Source of the DNA: Streptomyces sp. CCM_MD2014
GTDB lineage: Bacteria; Actinomycetota; Actinomycetes; Streptomycetales; Streptomycetaceae
Reading direction: 5' to 3'
NCBI RefSeq assembly: GCF_000772045.1
Contig: NZ_CP009754.1
Coordinates: forward strand, 2,914,001 to 2,978,000
Length of the DNA: 64,000 nt
Part shown: positions 26,009-35,888 of the stretch, piece after piece
Position numbering within the stretch: the stretch's first letter is position 1
How the letters are laid out: each line of letters begins with the position of its first letter
The notes under the pieces: model-generated
The model's database searches: none
What the model saw: only the letters and a program-made list of their open reading frames with translations
What the model was told of the DNA's origin: nothing
Translations under genes and position numbers: made by a program

Positions 26009-27273
26009 GCGGACCAGGACGCACCAAGGGCGGACCCCGGCGCGCGGTCGTCACCGGTCTCGGCGTGGTGTCGCCGCACGGCACGGGTGTCGAGGCGCAC
26101 TGGAAGGCGGTCGCCGACGGCACCAGCAGTCTCGGGCCCGTCACCCGGGAGGGCTGCGACCACCTGCCGCTGCGGGTCGCGGGCGAGGTGCACGGCTTCG
26201 ACGCGGCCGACACGGTCGAGGACCGCTTCCTCGTCCAGACCGACCGGTTCACGCACTTCGCGCTGGCCGCCACCCAGCACGCGCTGGCCGACGCCCGGTT
26301 CGGCCGGGCCGACGTCGACTCGCCGTTCTCGGTCGGCGTGGTCACCGCGGCGGGTTCGGGCGGCGGCGAGTTCGGGCAGCGGGAGCTGCAGAACCTGTGG
26401 GGCCAGGGCTCGCGCCACGTCGGCCCGTACCAGTCGATCGCCTGGTTCTACGCGGCCAGCACCGGCCAGGTCTCCATCCGCAACGACTTCAAGGGTCCCT
26501 GCGGGGTCGTGGCCGCCGACGAGGCGGGCGGCCTGGACGCCCTTGCGCACGCGGCGCTGGCGGTGCGCAACGGCACCGACACGGTGGTCTGCGGCGCGAC
26601 GGAGGCGCCGCTGGCCCCGTACTCGATCGTCTGCCAGCTGGGTTACCCCGAGCTGAGCGCGGCCGCCGAACCCGACCGCGCCTACCGTCCGTTCACCGAC
26701 GCCGCCTGCGGGTTCGCACCGGCCGAGGGCGGGGCCGTACTCCTCGTGGAGGCGGAGGGCGCGGCCCGGGAGCGGGGCGCGGACGTGCGGGCGACGGTGG
26801 CCGGGCACGCGGCGACCTTCACCGGCCCCGGCCGCTGGGAGCGGTCCCGGGAGGGGCTGGCCCGCGCGATCGAGGGCGCCCTGGCCGAGGCGGGCTGCCG
26901 GCCCGAGGACGTGGACGTGGTCTTCGCGGACGCCCTCGGGGTCCCGGAGGCCGACCGGGCCGAGGCGCTGGCCCTGGCCGACGCGCTGGGCCCGCATGCC
27001 GCCCGGGTGCCGGTCACCGCGCCCAAGACCGGGACCGGGCGGGCGTACTGCGCCGCGCCGGTGCTGGACGTGGCGACGGCGGTGCTCGCGATGGAGCACG
27101 GGCTGATCCCGCCGACCCCGCACGTGGTCGACGTGTGCCACGACCTGGACGTGGTGACCGGCCGGGCCCGTCCCGCCGAGCCGCGCACGGCCCTGGTGCT
27201 GGCGCGCGGGCTCATGGGGTCCAACTCGGCGCTCGTCCTGCGCCGGGGCGCCGTACCGCCCGCGGGCCACTGA
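26005..27273 (+). CDS. whiEIV: WhiE ORFIV chain-length factor (ketosynthase beta)
   Basis: This is the partner subunit of the ketosynthase, 422 residues. It sets polyketide length and helps initiation by decarboxylating malonyl-ACP. The active-site cysteine of the alpha subunit is replaced by Glu173 in [13 protein letters not shown]. Many antibiotic-cluster factors have glutamine at this position. The residues that line the chain tunnel cannot be judged by eye. The gene begins with an ATGA overlap to KS-alpha and is followed by a 151-base gap before the ACP gene, the only sizeable gap in the operon apart from ORFI-ORFII. Confidence 0.95.
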   Translation: MSGPGRTKGGPRRAVVTGLGVVSPHGTGVEAHWKAVADGTSSLGPVTREGCDHLPLRVAGEVHGFDAADTVEDRFLVQTDRFTHFALAATQHALADARFGRADVDSPFSVGVVTAAGSGGGEFGQRELQNLWGQGSRHVGPYQSIAWFYAASTGQVSIRNDFKGPCGVVAADEAGGLDALAHAALAVRNGTDTVVCGATEAPLAPYSIVCQLGYPELSAAAEPDRAYRPFTDAACGFAPAEGGAVLLVEAEGAARERGADVRATVAGHAATFTGPGRWERSREGLARAIEGALAEAGCRPEDVDVVFADALGVPEADRAEALALADALGPHAARVPVTAPKTGTGRAYCAAPVLDVATAVLAMEHGLIPPTPHVVDVCHDLDVVTGRARPAEPRTALVLARGLMGSNSALVLRRGAVPPAGH

Positions 27274-27275
27274 CC

Positions 27276-27323
27276 GACGGACTGGCCGACGGACCGGCCG
27301 ACGGACTGTCCGACGGCCCGTCC
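27276..27323 (+). repeat. Four 12-bp tandem units between CLF and ACP genes
   Basis: The unit is GACGGACTGGCC with one to a few changes per copy. It begins two bases after the CLF stop codon. It may have grown by slippage and lengthens the CLF-ACP spacer. Confidence 0.7.
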
Positions 27324-27424
27324 CGGACCACCGGCATCCCGCACCGGCGATCCACCACCGATCACCGACCCCCGACCGTCACGGAGGACGTCCGTGACCG
27401 TCCACCCGAGTCAAGGAGGACACC

Positions 27425-28175
<751 letters not shown>

Positions 28176-28208
28176 CACGTACGGACGACGGCGAAGGGCA
28201 GCACCCTC

Positions 28209-28544
28209 ATGCACCACACACTGATCGTCGCCCGGATGGCGCCGGGCGCGGCACCGGACATCGCGAAGGTGTTCGCGGAGTCCGACAGCGGCGAACTGCC
28301 GCACCTGGTGGGCGTCAACCGGCGCAGCCTCTTCGAGTTCGGTGACGGCGTGTACCTGCACCTCATCGAGAGCGACGAGGACCCGGCGCCCGCCATCGGC
28401 AGGCTGACCGGGCACCCCGAGTTCCGCCAGGTCAGCGAGCGGCTCGAGCCGTACGTCTCGGCGTACGACCCGGCGACCTGGCGCGGTCCTAAGGACGCGA
28501 TGGCGCGCTGCTTCTACCGCTGGGAGCGGACGCCCGCGGGCTGA
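28209..28544 (+). CDS. whiEVII: WhiE ORFVII second polyketide cyclase
   Basis: This 111-residue protein of the TcmI-type cyclase family has a dimeric ferredoxin-like fold (MHHTLIVARMAPGAAPDIAK, then LPHLVGVNRRSLFEFGDGVY). It probably closes later rings of the pigment. ATG 28209 follows a GAAGGGCAGCACC leader. It is the last gene of the rightward whiE operon; a strong hairpin follows 51 bases after the stop. Confidence 0.9.
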   Translation: MHHTLIVARMAPGAAPDIAKVFAESDSGELPHLVGVNRRSLFEFGDGVYLHLIESDEDPAPAIGRLTGHPEFRQVSERLEPYVSAYDPATWRGPKDAMARCFYRWERTPAG

Positions 28545-28595
28545 GGCACCGTCTGCCGACGGCCCCACCGGCTGACGGCACTTCCTCCCCGCACA

Positions 28596-28633
28596 CGTCG
28601 GGGTCACCGGGCGGAAACCGGGTGACCCCGACG
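28596..28633 (+). terminator. Hairpin terminator after whiE
   Basis: Arms CGTCGGGGTCACC and GGTGACCCCGACG pair perfectly over 13 bases with a 12-base loop. The position just after the last whiE gene makes it the likely operon terminator. Confidence 0.75.
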
Positions 28634-28806
28634 AAGACGTTCCGGAAGGCCGATCGGTTGCCCCCAGCAATCGAATGCCGGCGTGAGAAGGGACACTGCG
28701 GAAACGGTGATGATTTCGCACGTGCGTCCGCTTGGATCTTGGGGGTACAACAGCACACCGGAGTCCGCCGTGCGTGCCCCGACGACCAGAAGAGAGGACG
28801 CACACC

Positions 28807-29718
28807 GTGGGCCGATCCACCGCCCGCCGAGCCGGCCGAAGAACCGGGCAGGACGGTGCCGGGCACAGATCCCGCTCGCGCAGACGCAGACGCCGCGGCC
28901 CCGTCCGGGCGGTGCCGGCGTTCGTCGCCCTGGGGGCCGTGCTGCTCGGGGCGGGAGCCGCCGTCGCGTACTGGCGGGACACCCGGCCCCCGGTGACGGA
29001 CGACCAGGTGGCCGACGTCACGGACGCCCTGGACGCCTCGACGGGAAGGCCGTCGGCTTCCTCCTCCCCCTCTGCGTCCGCCTCGCCGAAGGTCTCCGCG
29101 TCGCCCTCGGCCTCGCCCTCCGCCTCCGCTTCCCCCTCCACCATCGCCATTCCGGCGACCGGTCCCGGCACCTTCGTCACCGCCCAGGCCGACGGCACGA
29201 CCGTGGGCACCGGCAGTCGCGTGCGCCGCTACAAGGTCCTGGTCGAGGAGGGCATCGACGTCCGGCCGAGCGCCGCCGCCGCCGAGATATCCGACGTGCT
29301 CGCCGACGACCGCGGCTGGACCCAGGACGGGACCAACTCCTTCCGGCTGGTCAGCAGCGGTTCGTACGACTTCGTGGTGAAGATCGCCACGCCGGGCACC
29401 GTGGACCGGATCTGCGGCGCGGCGGGCCTGCTCACCCGGGGCGAGGTCAACTGCAGCGTCGGCACGGACGTCGTGGTGAACCTCAAGCGCTGGGTGCTGG
29501 GTTCCCCGGAGTTCGACGGCCCGATCCACGAGTACCGGGCTCTGATCGTCAACCACGAGGTCGGTCACCGCATCGGCCACGGCCACGAGACGTGCCCCGG
29601 CGCCGGCCGGCCCGCGCCGGCGATGATGCAGCAGATCAAGGGCCTCAAGGGGTGCGTGGCCAACGCCTGGCCGTACGACGAGGACGGCGACTACCTGGGC
29701 GGCCCGTCGGTGCCCTGA
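28807..29718 (+). CDS. DUF3152 protein with a metzincin-type zinc-protease motif
   Basis: This 303-residue protein starts with an Arg-rich cytoplasmic tail. One membrane anchor follows (VPAFVALGAVLLGAGAAVAY, about residues 37-56), then a Ser/Ala/Pro-rich stalk and an extracellular DUF3152 domain. That domain contains HEVGHRIGHGHE, a full HExxHxxGxxH site, followed by AMMQQIK as a possible Met-turn. I therefore expect a cell-surface zinc metalloprotease. GTG 28807 follows AGAGAGGA. It stands alone after the whiE terminator. Confidence 0.75.
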   Translation: MGRSTARRAGRRTGQDGAGHRSRSRRRRRRGPVRAVPAFVALGAVLLGAGAAVAYWRDTRPPVTDDQVADVTDALDASTGRPSASSSPSASASPKVSASPSASPSASASPSTIAIPATGPGTFVTAQADGTTVGTGSRVRRYKVLVEEGIDVRPSAAAAEISDVLADDRGWTQDGTNSFRLVSSGSYDFVVKIATPGTVDRICGAAGLLTRGEVNCSVGTDVVVNLKRWVLGSPEFDGPIHEYRALIVNHEVGHRIGHGHETCPGAGRPAPAMMQQIKGLKGCVANAWPYDEDGDYLGGPSVP

Positions 29719-29788
29719 GCCGTCGGCGGGGCCTGTTCGGCGGACGGTTCGCGGGACAGGCCGCGGAGACGAGGGCGATGATCGCTCC

Positions 29789-30223
29789 ATGACCACCACA
29801 CCGCGCTTCGATCCCCGTACCCTGCTGGCCGAGAGCCGGCTCGGTGTCCTGGCGACGATCAAGTCGGACGGCCGCCCGCAGCTCTCCCCCGTGATGCCCG
29901 CCTACGACCCGGAGGCCGACGTCATCCGGGTGTCGACGCGCGAGGGACTCGCCAAGACGGCGAACCTGCGCCGGGACCCGCGGGCCACGCTGGAGGTGAC
30001 CGCCCCGGACGGCAGGTCCTGGGCCACCGCCGAGGGCGTCGCCACCCTCACCGGGCCGGGCACCGACCCGCACGGGCCGGAGGTCGAGGCGCTGGTGGAG
30101 TACTACCGCGCCGCGTCCGGGGAGCACCCGGACTGGGACGAGTACCGGGCGACGATGGTGTCCGACCGCCGGGTGCTGCTCACCATCACGGTCGAGCGCG
30201 TGTACGGCGCCGACATCGGCTGA
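29789..30223 (+). CDS. PPOX-class F420- or FMN-dependent protein
   Basis: This 144-residue split-barrel protein belongs to the pyridoxamine-phosphate-oxidase-like superfamily. The start of the barrel is seen in LGVLATIKSDGRPQLSPVMP, with LAKTANLRRDPRATLEV after it. Streptomyces members of this subgroup usually bind deazaflavin F420 and reduce small substrates. The substrate is unknown. It starts at ATG 29789 and lies alone between two envelope-protein genes. Confidence 0.8.
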   Translation: MTTTPRFDPRTLLAESRLGVLATIKSDGRPQLSPVMPAYDPEADVIRVSTREGLAKTANLRRDPRATLEVTAPDGRSWATAEGVATLTGPGTDPHGPEVEALVEYYRAASGEHPDWDEYRATMVSDRRVLLTITVERVYGADIG

Positions 30224-30414
30224 CCGGGACGGGGCCGGGGACCGGGGCCGAACCGGGACCGGCGTCGCGGCGGGCCTCTCCCGGGTTCCGCAAGTTCCGT
30301 GCCGGAGCGGTGATTGATCCGCCCGCCGTTTCCGTACCTCCTGGCGTACCGCTACGCGCGCGAGCACGAACACGGGCACGCGTGCGCGTCCCTCGCGTCG
30401 CCCCTGGAGGCACC

Positions 30415-31161
30415 ATGCGCCTGTCCCGCAGCAGGATCGGAGTCGTCGTCCTGTTCGGTGCGATGGCCCTGACCCTCACCGCGCTGGCCTTCCCGGCCGT
30501 GCTCGGTCTGGACAAGCCCGACGGCAACCAGAGCCGGGTGGTGGCCAGTACGAAGTTCGGTCCGCTCACCGAGGCGGACCGCGACTTCGTGGTCAAGGTC
30601 CGCGCCGCCGGGCTGTGGGAGTACCCGCTGGGCGAGATGGTGATGGAGCGCGGTACGACGAAGGCGATGAAGACGGCCGGTGAGCACCTGGTCGTCGGGC
30701 ACGCCGGTCTCGACGCGATGTGCCGCGAGATCTCCCCCGAGTTGGGCATCACGCTGCCCAACCGGGCCTCTCCGCAGCAGGAGGGGTTCGTGGCGACGGT
30801 GGACGCCAAGAGCGGCAAGGAGTTCGACTCGGCGGCGGTCAACATCATGCGGGTGACGCACGGCCAGATCTTCCCGGCGATCGCGAAGATCCGCGCGTCC
30901 ACGAAGAACACCCTCGTGCGACAGCTGGCGGATCTCGCCAACGACACCGTGCTGGACCACATCACGGTGCTGGAGAAGACCGGGCTGGTCGAGTACGACC
31001 AGGTCACCTTCAACCAGACCGGCCCGGCGAAGCTGCCCCGGGAGAAGGTCACCCCGCCCCCGCCGCAGCCGGGCGAGCAGGTGCTGGTACTCAAGCCGCG
31101 CCCCGACCTGAACGTGAACACCGCCTCCCCGACGCCCACTCCGGCCCCGGCGGCCTCCTGA
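30415..31161 (+). CDS. DUF4142 exported protein
   Basis: This 248-residue protein has an N-terminal membrane segment or signal (IGVVVLFGAMALTLTALAFP). A ferritin-like four-helix DUF4142 domain follows (LTEADRDFVVKVRAAGLWEY, then HLVVGHAGLD), and a Pro-rich tail ends it. Family members sit in the cell envelope; no enzyme activity is known to me. ATG 30415 follows CCTGGAGGCACC. An upstream extension reads as Arg-rich chance sequence and was rejected. Confidence 0.8.
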   Translation: MRLSRSRIGVVVLFGAMALTLTALAFPAVLGLDKPDGNQSRVVASTKFGPLTEADRDFVVKVRAAGLWEYPLGEMVMERGTTKAMKTAGEHLVVGHAGLDAMCREISPELGITLPNRASPQQEGFVATVDAKSGKEFDSAAVNIMRVTHGQIFPAIAKIRASTKNTLVRQLADLANDTVLDHITVLEKTGLVEYDQVTFNQTGPAKLPREKVTPPPPQPGEQVLVLKPRPDLNVNTASPTPTPAPAAS

Positions 31162-31444
31162 GTCCGGGAGCACCGCCGGGCGCGCACCGTCGGCCCCGCG
31201 GGTCCGGGCGCCGCCGCGCGAGCACGACCGGCCTGCCGAGTCCGGCGTCCCGCACCGGCACCATCACGACCGCGTCACGACCAAAGGCGCGGGGAACGGG
31301 CCCCGGCGCCCGCGCGTTCTTAGGGGTTGGCGGCCGACGGAGTCCGCCGGGCCATGACCATCCGGTGCCGGGACCGGTGGTGGGCGGGCCGTCCCCTCCT
31401 CCTGCCCTCGCCCTCCCGGGGCCGACGACAGGAAGAGCGGGACC

Positions 31445-32056
31445 ATGACCGCTTCCGGACCGGGCAGCGGCGACACCCCGGACCAGCCGGACGGCACGCC
31501 GTCCGTGCCCGAATACGTCTGGCGGCTGTTCCTGGAGGACGACGAGCGCGCCATCCGGGCGTCCGCCCCCAGGGAGCCGGCCGCACGGGACCGGTTCCCC
31601 GGCCGGCAGCCGGAGCCCCCCGCCGGCCGGCCCGGCCGCCCGGGCCCCTCCCCCTCCCACTCCCCCTCCCCGCGCGCCTCCGACACGGTCGGCGAGGCGT
31701 GGCGTCCGGAGGACCGGTGGGCGGGTCATGCCTGGCGCGAGCTGGACGGCCGGGCCCGGGTGCGGCGGGCCGGCCGGGTGCTCGGCACGGCCGCCGCGGT
31801 CGCCCTCGGCCTGACCGCGTGGTCGCAGCTGACCACCGGCCCGGTCACCCCGGGCAGCGGCCCCGCCGAAACGATCGGGCAGCGGCTGGAGGAGAGCCCC
31901 GCCCTGCCCTCGGCGGGCTCGGGAACGGGCTCCGGCGCCGGCTCTCCCACGGACTCTCTCGCGGAGTCCCTCGCCCCGACCGAGTCGGCCGCCGCGAGCC
32001 CCGCCGTCTTCGACCCCGCACCCTCCGCGATACCCCGGGCACCCGCCTCCTCCTGA
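31445..32056 (+). CDS. Uncharacterised single-pass membrane protein
   Basis: This 203-residue protein has a cytoplasmic part rich in Pro, Arg and Gly. One hydrophobic stretch (VLGTAAAVALGLTAW, about 113-127) follows, and then a Ser/Ala/Pro-rich tail. I recognise no family. An AGGAAGAGCGGGACC leader precedes ATG 31445, and codon third-position GC is high, so it is probably expressed. It lies between the DUF4142 gene and ku without overlap. Confidence 0.6.
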   Translation: MTASGPGSGDTPDQPDGTPSVPEYVWRLFLEDDERAIRASAPREPAARDRFPGRQPEPPAGRPGRPGPSPSHSPSPRASDTVGEAWRPEDRWAGHAWRELDGRARVRRAGRVLGTAAAVALGLTAWSQLTTGPVTPGSGPAETIGQRLEESPALPSAGSGTGSGAGSPTDSLAESLAPTESAAASPAVFDPAPSAIPRAPASS

Positions 32057-32287
32057 ACAAACAGCCTCCTGGACACTGCAACGAGCCGGTGCTGCAGTGG
32101 TTCCCGTCCTTCGGCCCGATGCGGTTCGCGGCGGGCGACGCGTCCGCGCGGACACGGCGCTGTGGGGGCACCTCGGGCCGGGACTGGTCTGGGTGGCCGG
32201 GTTCAGCGCGGTGGGGCTGGTCGTCTTCAGGTTCCGGACGCGCGAGCGCACCCGCCGACGCCGAGCGGGTGCGCTCGCCCGCGGGCG

Positions 32288-33385
32288 TCAGGCGCTGCGC
32301 CTGCGGGACGCCGTCTTCTTGGCGGTGCTCCTGCCCGTGCTCTTGGCGGTCTCCTTGGCCGCGCTGCGGCCGGCGGCCTTCTTGGCGGCGCCCTTGGCCG
32401 CCGTCTTCTTCGCGGACGCGGACGTGGACGCGGACGTGCGGGACTTGGCCGTCGACTTCTTCGGCTCCGCCTTCTTCGCCGCCGTCTTCTTCGCGGCAGT
32501 GGAGGTCGACTTCTTGCCGCCGGTCTCCTTGGGGGCCCGGCGGGACGAGGTCTTGCGCTGCTGCAGCGGTCTGACCTCGGCCTCCTCGGCCGGCGCGGTC
32601 TCCTCGCCGTCCCGGGACTCGCGGGCCGCCCGCACGCTGTTCTCCAGCGCGGCCATCAGGTCGAGCACCTTCCCGGGTGCCGCCTCCTCGCGCGCCTCCG
32701 GGGGACGCTCGCCGGCGGCCTTGGCGGCGACGACCTCCTCGACGGCCTCGCGGTACTCGTCGTGCAGGTCGTCCAGGTCGATCTCGCCGAGCGTGTCCAT
32801 GAGGGCGTCCGCGAGGTCCAGTTCCTGGTCACGCACGGTGACGCCGCCCTCCGGCGCGACGCCCTCGGGGGCCCGCACCTCGTCCGGCCACAGCAGGCCG
32901 TGCATCGCGATGGCGTCGCCGACGACCCGGAGCATGCCGAGGCGCTCCCGGCCGCGCAGGGCGAACTTGGCGATCGCGACCCGGTTGCTGCGCTTGAGCG
33001 CCTCGCGCAGCAGCGTGTACGGCTTGGCGGCGGGGGCGCCGCTCGCCGCGAGGTAGTAGGCCGAGCCCATCTGGAGCGGGTCGATGCGGTCCTCGGGCAC
33101 GAAGGCCACGATCTCGATCGTGCGGGCCGTCGGGATGGGAAGCTGGGACAGGTCCTCGTCGGTGATCGGGATCATCGAGCCGTCGGCGTCCTCGTAGGCC
33201 TTGCCGATCTCGGCCTGGGTGACCTCGCGGTCCTCCAGTTCGCACACCTTGCGGTAGCGGATCCGGCCGCCGTCCTCCGTGTGGATCTGGCGGAAGGAGA
33301 CCGCGTGGCTCTCGGTCGCGTTCACCAGTTTGATCGGGATGCTGACCAGGCCGAAGGAGATGGCGCCGTTCCAGATGGATCGCAC
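32288..33385 (-). CDS. ku: Ku protein, non-homologous end joining
   Basis: This homodimeric DNA-end-binding protein is the core of bacterial double-strand-break repair. The Ku fold begins RSIWNGAISFGLVSIPIKLV and continues with GSAYYLAASG and the KFALRGRERLGMLR bridge region. A long Lys/Ala tail (about residues 270-365) resembles the basic tails of other actinobacterial Ku proteins and probably threads along DNA. GTG 33385 was chosen because members start with the RSIW segment; TTG 33415 would add ten residues. It diverges from the LigD-polymerase gene across 65 bases. Confidence 0.92.
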   Translation of the reverse strand: MRSIWNGAISFGLVSIPIKLVNATESHAVSFRQIHTEDGGRIRYRKVCELEDREVTQAEIGKAYEDADGSMIPITDEDLSQLPIPTARTIEIVAFVPEDRIDPLQMGSAYYLAASGAPAAKPYTLLREALKRSNRVAIAKFALRGRERLGMLRVVGDAIAMHGLLWPDEVRAPEGVAPEGGVTVRDQELDLADALMDTLGEIDLDDLHDEYREAVEEVVAAKAAGERPPEAREEAAPGKVLDLMAALENSVRAARESRDGEETAPAEEAEVRPLQQRKTSSRRAPKETGGKKSTSTAAKKTAAKKAEPKKSTAKSRTSASTSASAKKTAAKGAAKKAAGRSAAKETAKSTGRSTAKKTASRRRSA

Positions 33386-33434
33386 GTGCAGCACCGTTCC
33401 TTTCGGGCGCTTCAAGGCGTTTTGTCCGTGTTCT

Positions 33435-33447
33435 ATGAGATTCTCAT
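33435..33447. promoter_or_regulatory. Perfect palindrome between ku and ligD-pol
   Basis: ATGAGATTCTCAT is a 13-base perfect palindrome. It ends four bases before the ATG of the LigD-polymerase gene, inside the 65-base divergent region. It could be an operator shared by both repair genes. The operator role is inference. Confidence 0.5.
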
Positions 33448-33450
33448 GGT

Positions 33451-34332
33451 ATGGCGCCGATGACGGAAGTGGAGGGGCGGCGGGTGGCCCTCAGCAACCT
33501 GGACAAGGTGCTGTATCCCGCGGCCGGCCTCACCAAGGGCGAGCTGCTGCACTACTACGCGACGACCGCCCCGGTGCTGCTGCCGCACCTGCGCGACCGT
33601 CCGGTCTCCTTCCTGCGGTACCCGGACGGCCCGGACGGCCAGGTGTTCTTCACCAAGAACGTGCCGCCGGGTACGCCCGACTGGGTCACCACGGCCGAGG
33701 TGCCCCGCTCGGAGGGCCCGGCGCGGATGGTGCTGGTGCAGGACCTGGCGAGCCTGATGTGGGCGGCGAACCTGGTGACCGAGTTCCACACCCATCAGTG
33801 GACCGCGGACGATCCCGGGGAGGCCGACCGGCTGGTGTTCGACCTGGACCCCGGAGCGCCCGCGACCGTGGTGCAGTGCTGCGAGGTGGCGCTGTGGCTG
33901 CGGGAGCGGCTGGCGGCGGACGGTGTCGAGGCGTACGCCAAGACCTCGGGGGCCAAGGGGCTGCACCTGCTGGCAGGGGTGCGGGGGTCGTCCTCGGAGC
34001 GGGTGTCGGAGTACGCGAAGGCGCTGGCGGTGGAGGCGGAACGGGCGCTGCCGAAGCTGGTGGTACACCGGATGACGCGCAGCCTGCGGCCGGGGAAGGT
34101 GTTCGTGGACTGGAGCCAGAACGCGGCCCGCAAGACCACGGCCGCCCCCTACACCGTGCGGGCCCGCGACGTGCCGGCCGTGTCCACCCCGGTGACGTGG
34201 GAGGAGGTCGCCGGGTGCGGGCGGGCGGAGCAGTTCGTGTTCCGGCCGGGAGACGTCGGACCGCGGGTGGAGGACTTCGGGGACCTGCTGGCGCCGCTGT
34301 TCGACCGGCGGCGGGCGGCGAAGCTGCCCTGA
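33451..34332 (+). CDS. LigD-type polymerase/primase domain protein
   Basis: This stand-alone LigD polymerase domain has 293 residues (archaeo-eukaryotic primase fold). In end joining it fills gaps, preferring ribonucleotides. The metal site is VFDLDPGAP, and the nucleotide-binding part includes KTSGAKGLHLL and FVDWSQNAARKTTAAPYTVR. No ligase or phosphoesterase domain is fused, so the ligase must be encoded elsewhere. No ribosome binding site precedes ATG 33451, so the transcript may be leaderless. The divergent ku gene is its functional partner. Confidence 0.9.
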   Translation: MAPMTEVEGRRVALSNLDKVLYPAAGLTKGELLHYYATTAPVLLPHLRDRPVSFLRYPDGPDGQVFFTKNVPPGTPDWVTTAEVPRSEGPARMVLVQDLASLMWAANLVTEFHTHQWTADDPGEADRLVFDLDPGAPATVVQCCEVALWLRERLAADGVEAYAKTSGAKGLHLLAGVRGSSSERVSEYAKALAVEAERALPKLVVHRMTRSLRPGKVFVDWSQNAARKTTAAPYTVRARDVPAVSTPVTWEEVAGCGRAEQFVFRPGDVGPRVEDFGDLLAPLFDRRRAAKLP

Positions 34333-34345
34333 CGCCCGGCGCCGG

Positions 34346-35158
34346 TCACAGGCGGGCCCAGGTGGCGCGGTCGCGGGCCATGGCGTGCAGGGCCTCCACG
34401 TCGGCCGGTTTCAGCATCCCGCCCGTCCGGGCCAGCTCGGGCAGCTCCCGGTCGGTGAGGACGCGCACGGAGCGGGGCGGGGCGGTGACGCTCACGTGGG
34501 CCGGTTCGACGAGGACGAGGACGGGGCGCACCTGTGCCGTCAGGGCGTAGGAGGCCCGGTCGGCGTCGGCGCGGACCCGGCGCAGCAGGGGAAGCGGTGC
34601 GCGGCGGCCCGGCGTCACCAGGGGGTCGTCGATCCGCACCCGCTGTCTGCGGGCGGGCAGCGCGTGGAGGGCGAAGAGGCCGCCGGGCCCGATCAGCAGG
34701 TGGTGGAGGCGGTCGCCGCCGGGCAGCGGGAGGGAGTGCAGGGTGTGCCAGCCGGCGCCGTCGAGGCGGTCGAGTGCCTCCCCCGTCGCCTGCTCGGCGG
34801 CGAGCGCGCGGCGGCGTGGGTCGGGACGCAGCCGGTGCGCCGGTCCGGGTTCGCGCTCCAGGGCGACCAGGAGGGCCTCGCCGGGACGGTTGGGGGCGAG
34901 GTCGTCGTCCGGGTGGAGGGTGAGCCGGGCCAGTTCGGCCGGGGTCGGGACCGGGGGCGGGCCGACGGCCACCTGGCCGGTGAGGAAGGGGGCCAGGGCC
35001 TGCAGGACGTCGTCCCTGCGGTCGTCGCTCAGCAGGTTGACGCGGGCCGCCTCACGGTCGTACCAGGCGACGTTCCCGCCGTCCGGGAGACAGACGTAGA
35101 GCCGTTCCCGGCCGTGCCGCCGACTCGGTACCACGCGCAGTCCGTCCACGCACAACAC
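34346..35158 (-). CDS. NERD-domain (nuclease-related) protein
   Basis: This protein of about 270 residues shows a NERD-like core. The core runs from DRLDGAGWHTLHSLPL through LHHLLIGPGGLFALHALPAR and VRPVLVLVEPAH. This is a PD-(D/E)xK-related fold predicted to act on DNA, though the usual catalytic acids are not clearly kept. The N-terminus (RRHGRERLYVCLPDGGNVAW) matches Streptomyces relatives. The start is uncertain between GTG 35158 and GTG 35149, since GGAAGGGG lies directly upstream. Its end lies 13 bases from the end of the convergent LigD-polymerase gene. Confidence 0.65.
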   Translation of the reverse strand: MLCVDGLRVVPSRRHGRERLYVCLPDGGNVAWYDREAARVNLLSDDRRDDVLQALAPFLTGQVAVGPPPVPTPAELARLTLHPDDDLAPNRPGEALLVALEREPGPAHRLRPDPRRRALAAEQATGEALDRLDGAGWHTLHSLPLPGGDRLHHLLIGPGGLFALHALPARRQRVRIDDPLVTPGRRAPLPLLRRVRADADRASYALTAQVRPVLVLVEPAHVSVTAPPRSVRVLTDRELPELARTGGMLKPADVEALHAMARDRATWARL

Positions 35159-35281
35159 CCCCTTCCATGGGACCAGGAGGGGTGCTGCCGGGGCAAGAAC
35201 CCGGCTGCGTTCGGGTGGAGTCGGGCAGGCCCTGGGCGGGACTGGGGAGGTGCCTTCGCGTACCCGTGGAAAGGTCCGGAC

Positions 35282-35760
35282 GTGCCGGCTCCGGACCGGC
35301 CGTGGACGAGATCGTGCCCGGGCCGCGGAGGGGCGGGCACGAGTTCGGGCAGGCGGCCGGGCTGCTGGAGTTCGCCGTGGTGCGGGACGAGTTCGACCTC
35401 GTGCAGACGCTGCTGCGGCTGCCCGGCACGGCCCGGACGAGGGCGTCGAGCACCCTGTGTGCCCCCTCCCCGACGGCCCTGTGGACGGCACCCGGCTCGC
35501 CGGGGTGATCCGGCTGGCCCGGGCGGCGGGCGAGGCGCTGGACGGAGGCCGGAAGGTCCTCGTCCGCTGCGGTCACGGCCACGACCGCTCCGGACTCGTC
35601 GTGGCGCACACCCTGATGCGCCGGGGCCGCAGCGCCGAGGACGCGATCCGGGTGATCCGGTCCCGGCGCTCGCCGTGGGCGCTGCACGACGACCGGTTCG
35701 TGGCGTAGCTGCGGGCGGGTCTGCGCACCGTGCGGCAGCCGGAGGAGGTGGCCGAGTGGC
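35282..35760 (+). pseudogene. Decayed dual-specificity/tyrosine phosphatase
   Basis: Three frames must be joined to read a phosphatase. They are VPAPDRPW from GTG 35282, then DEIVPG to RLPG, then HGPDEGVEH to the catalytic loop VRCGHGHDRSG (a CX5R site). One-base losses near 35304 and near 35426 break the frame. An in-frame TAG at 35706 stands where relatives have a tyrosine codon in the final segment. At least two nearby codons also look mutated from conserved residues. Several independent lesions make this a true pseudogene and not a sequencing slip. Confidence 0.7.
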
Positions 35761-35888
35761 CCGGCGGGCCCGCCCGCACGCAAAATGGCCTTCCGTACGA
35801 GAACGCGTACGGCGACGCCCGCGGCCGCGCGGCCGAGCCGACGCCGGCCGCCGTTCACCGATCGCCGGTCCCCGACCCCAGGAGTGCA

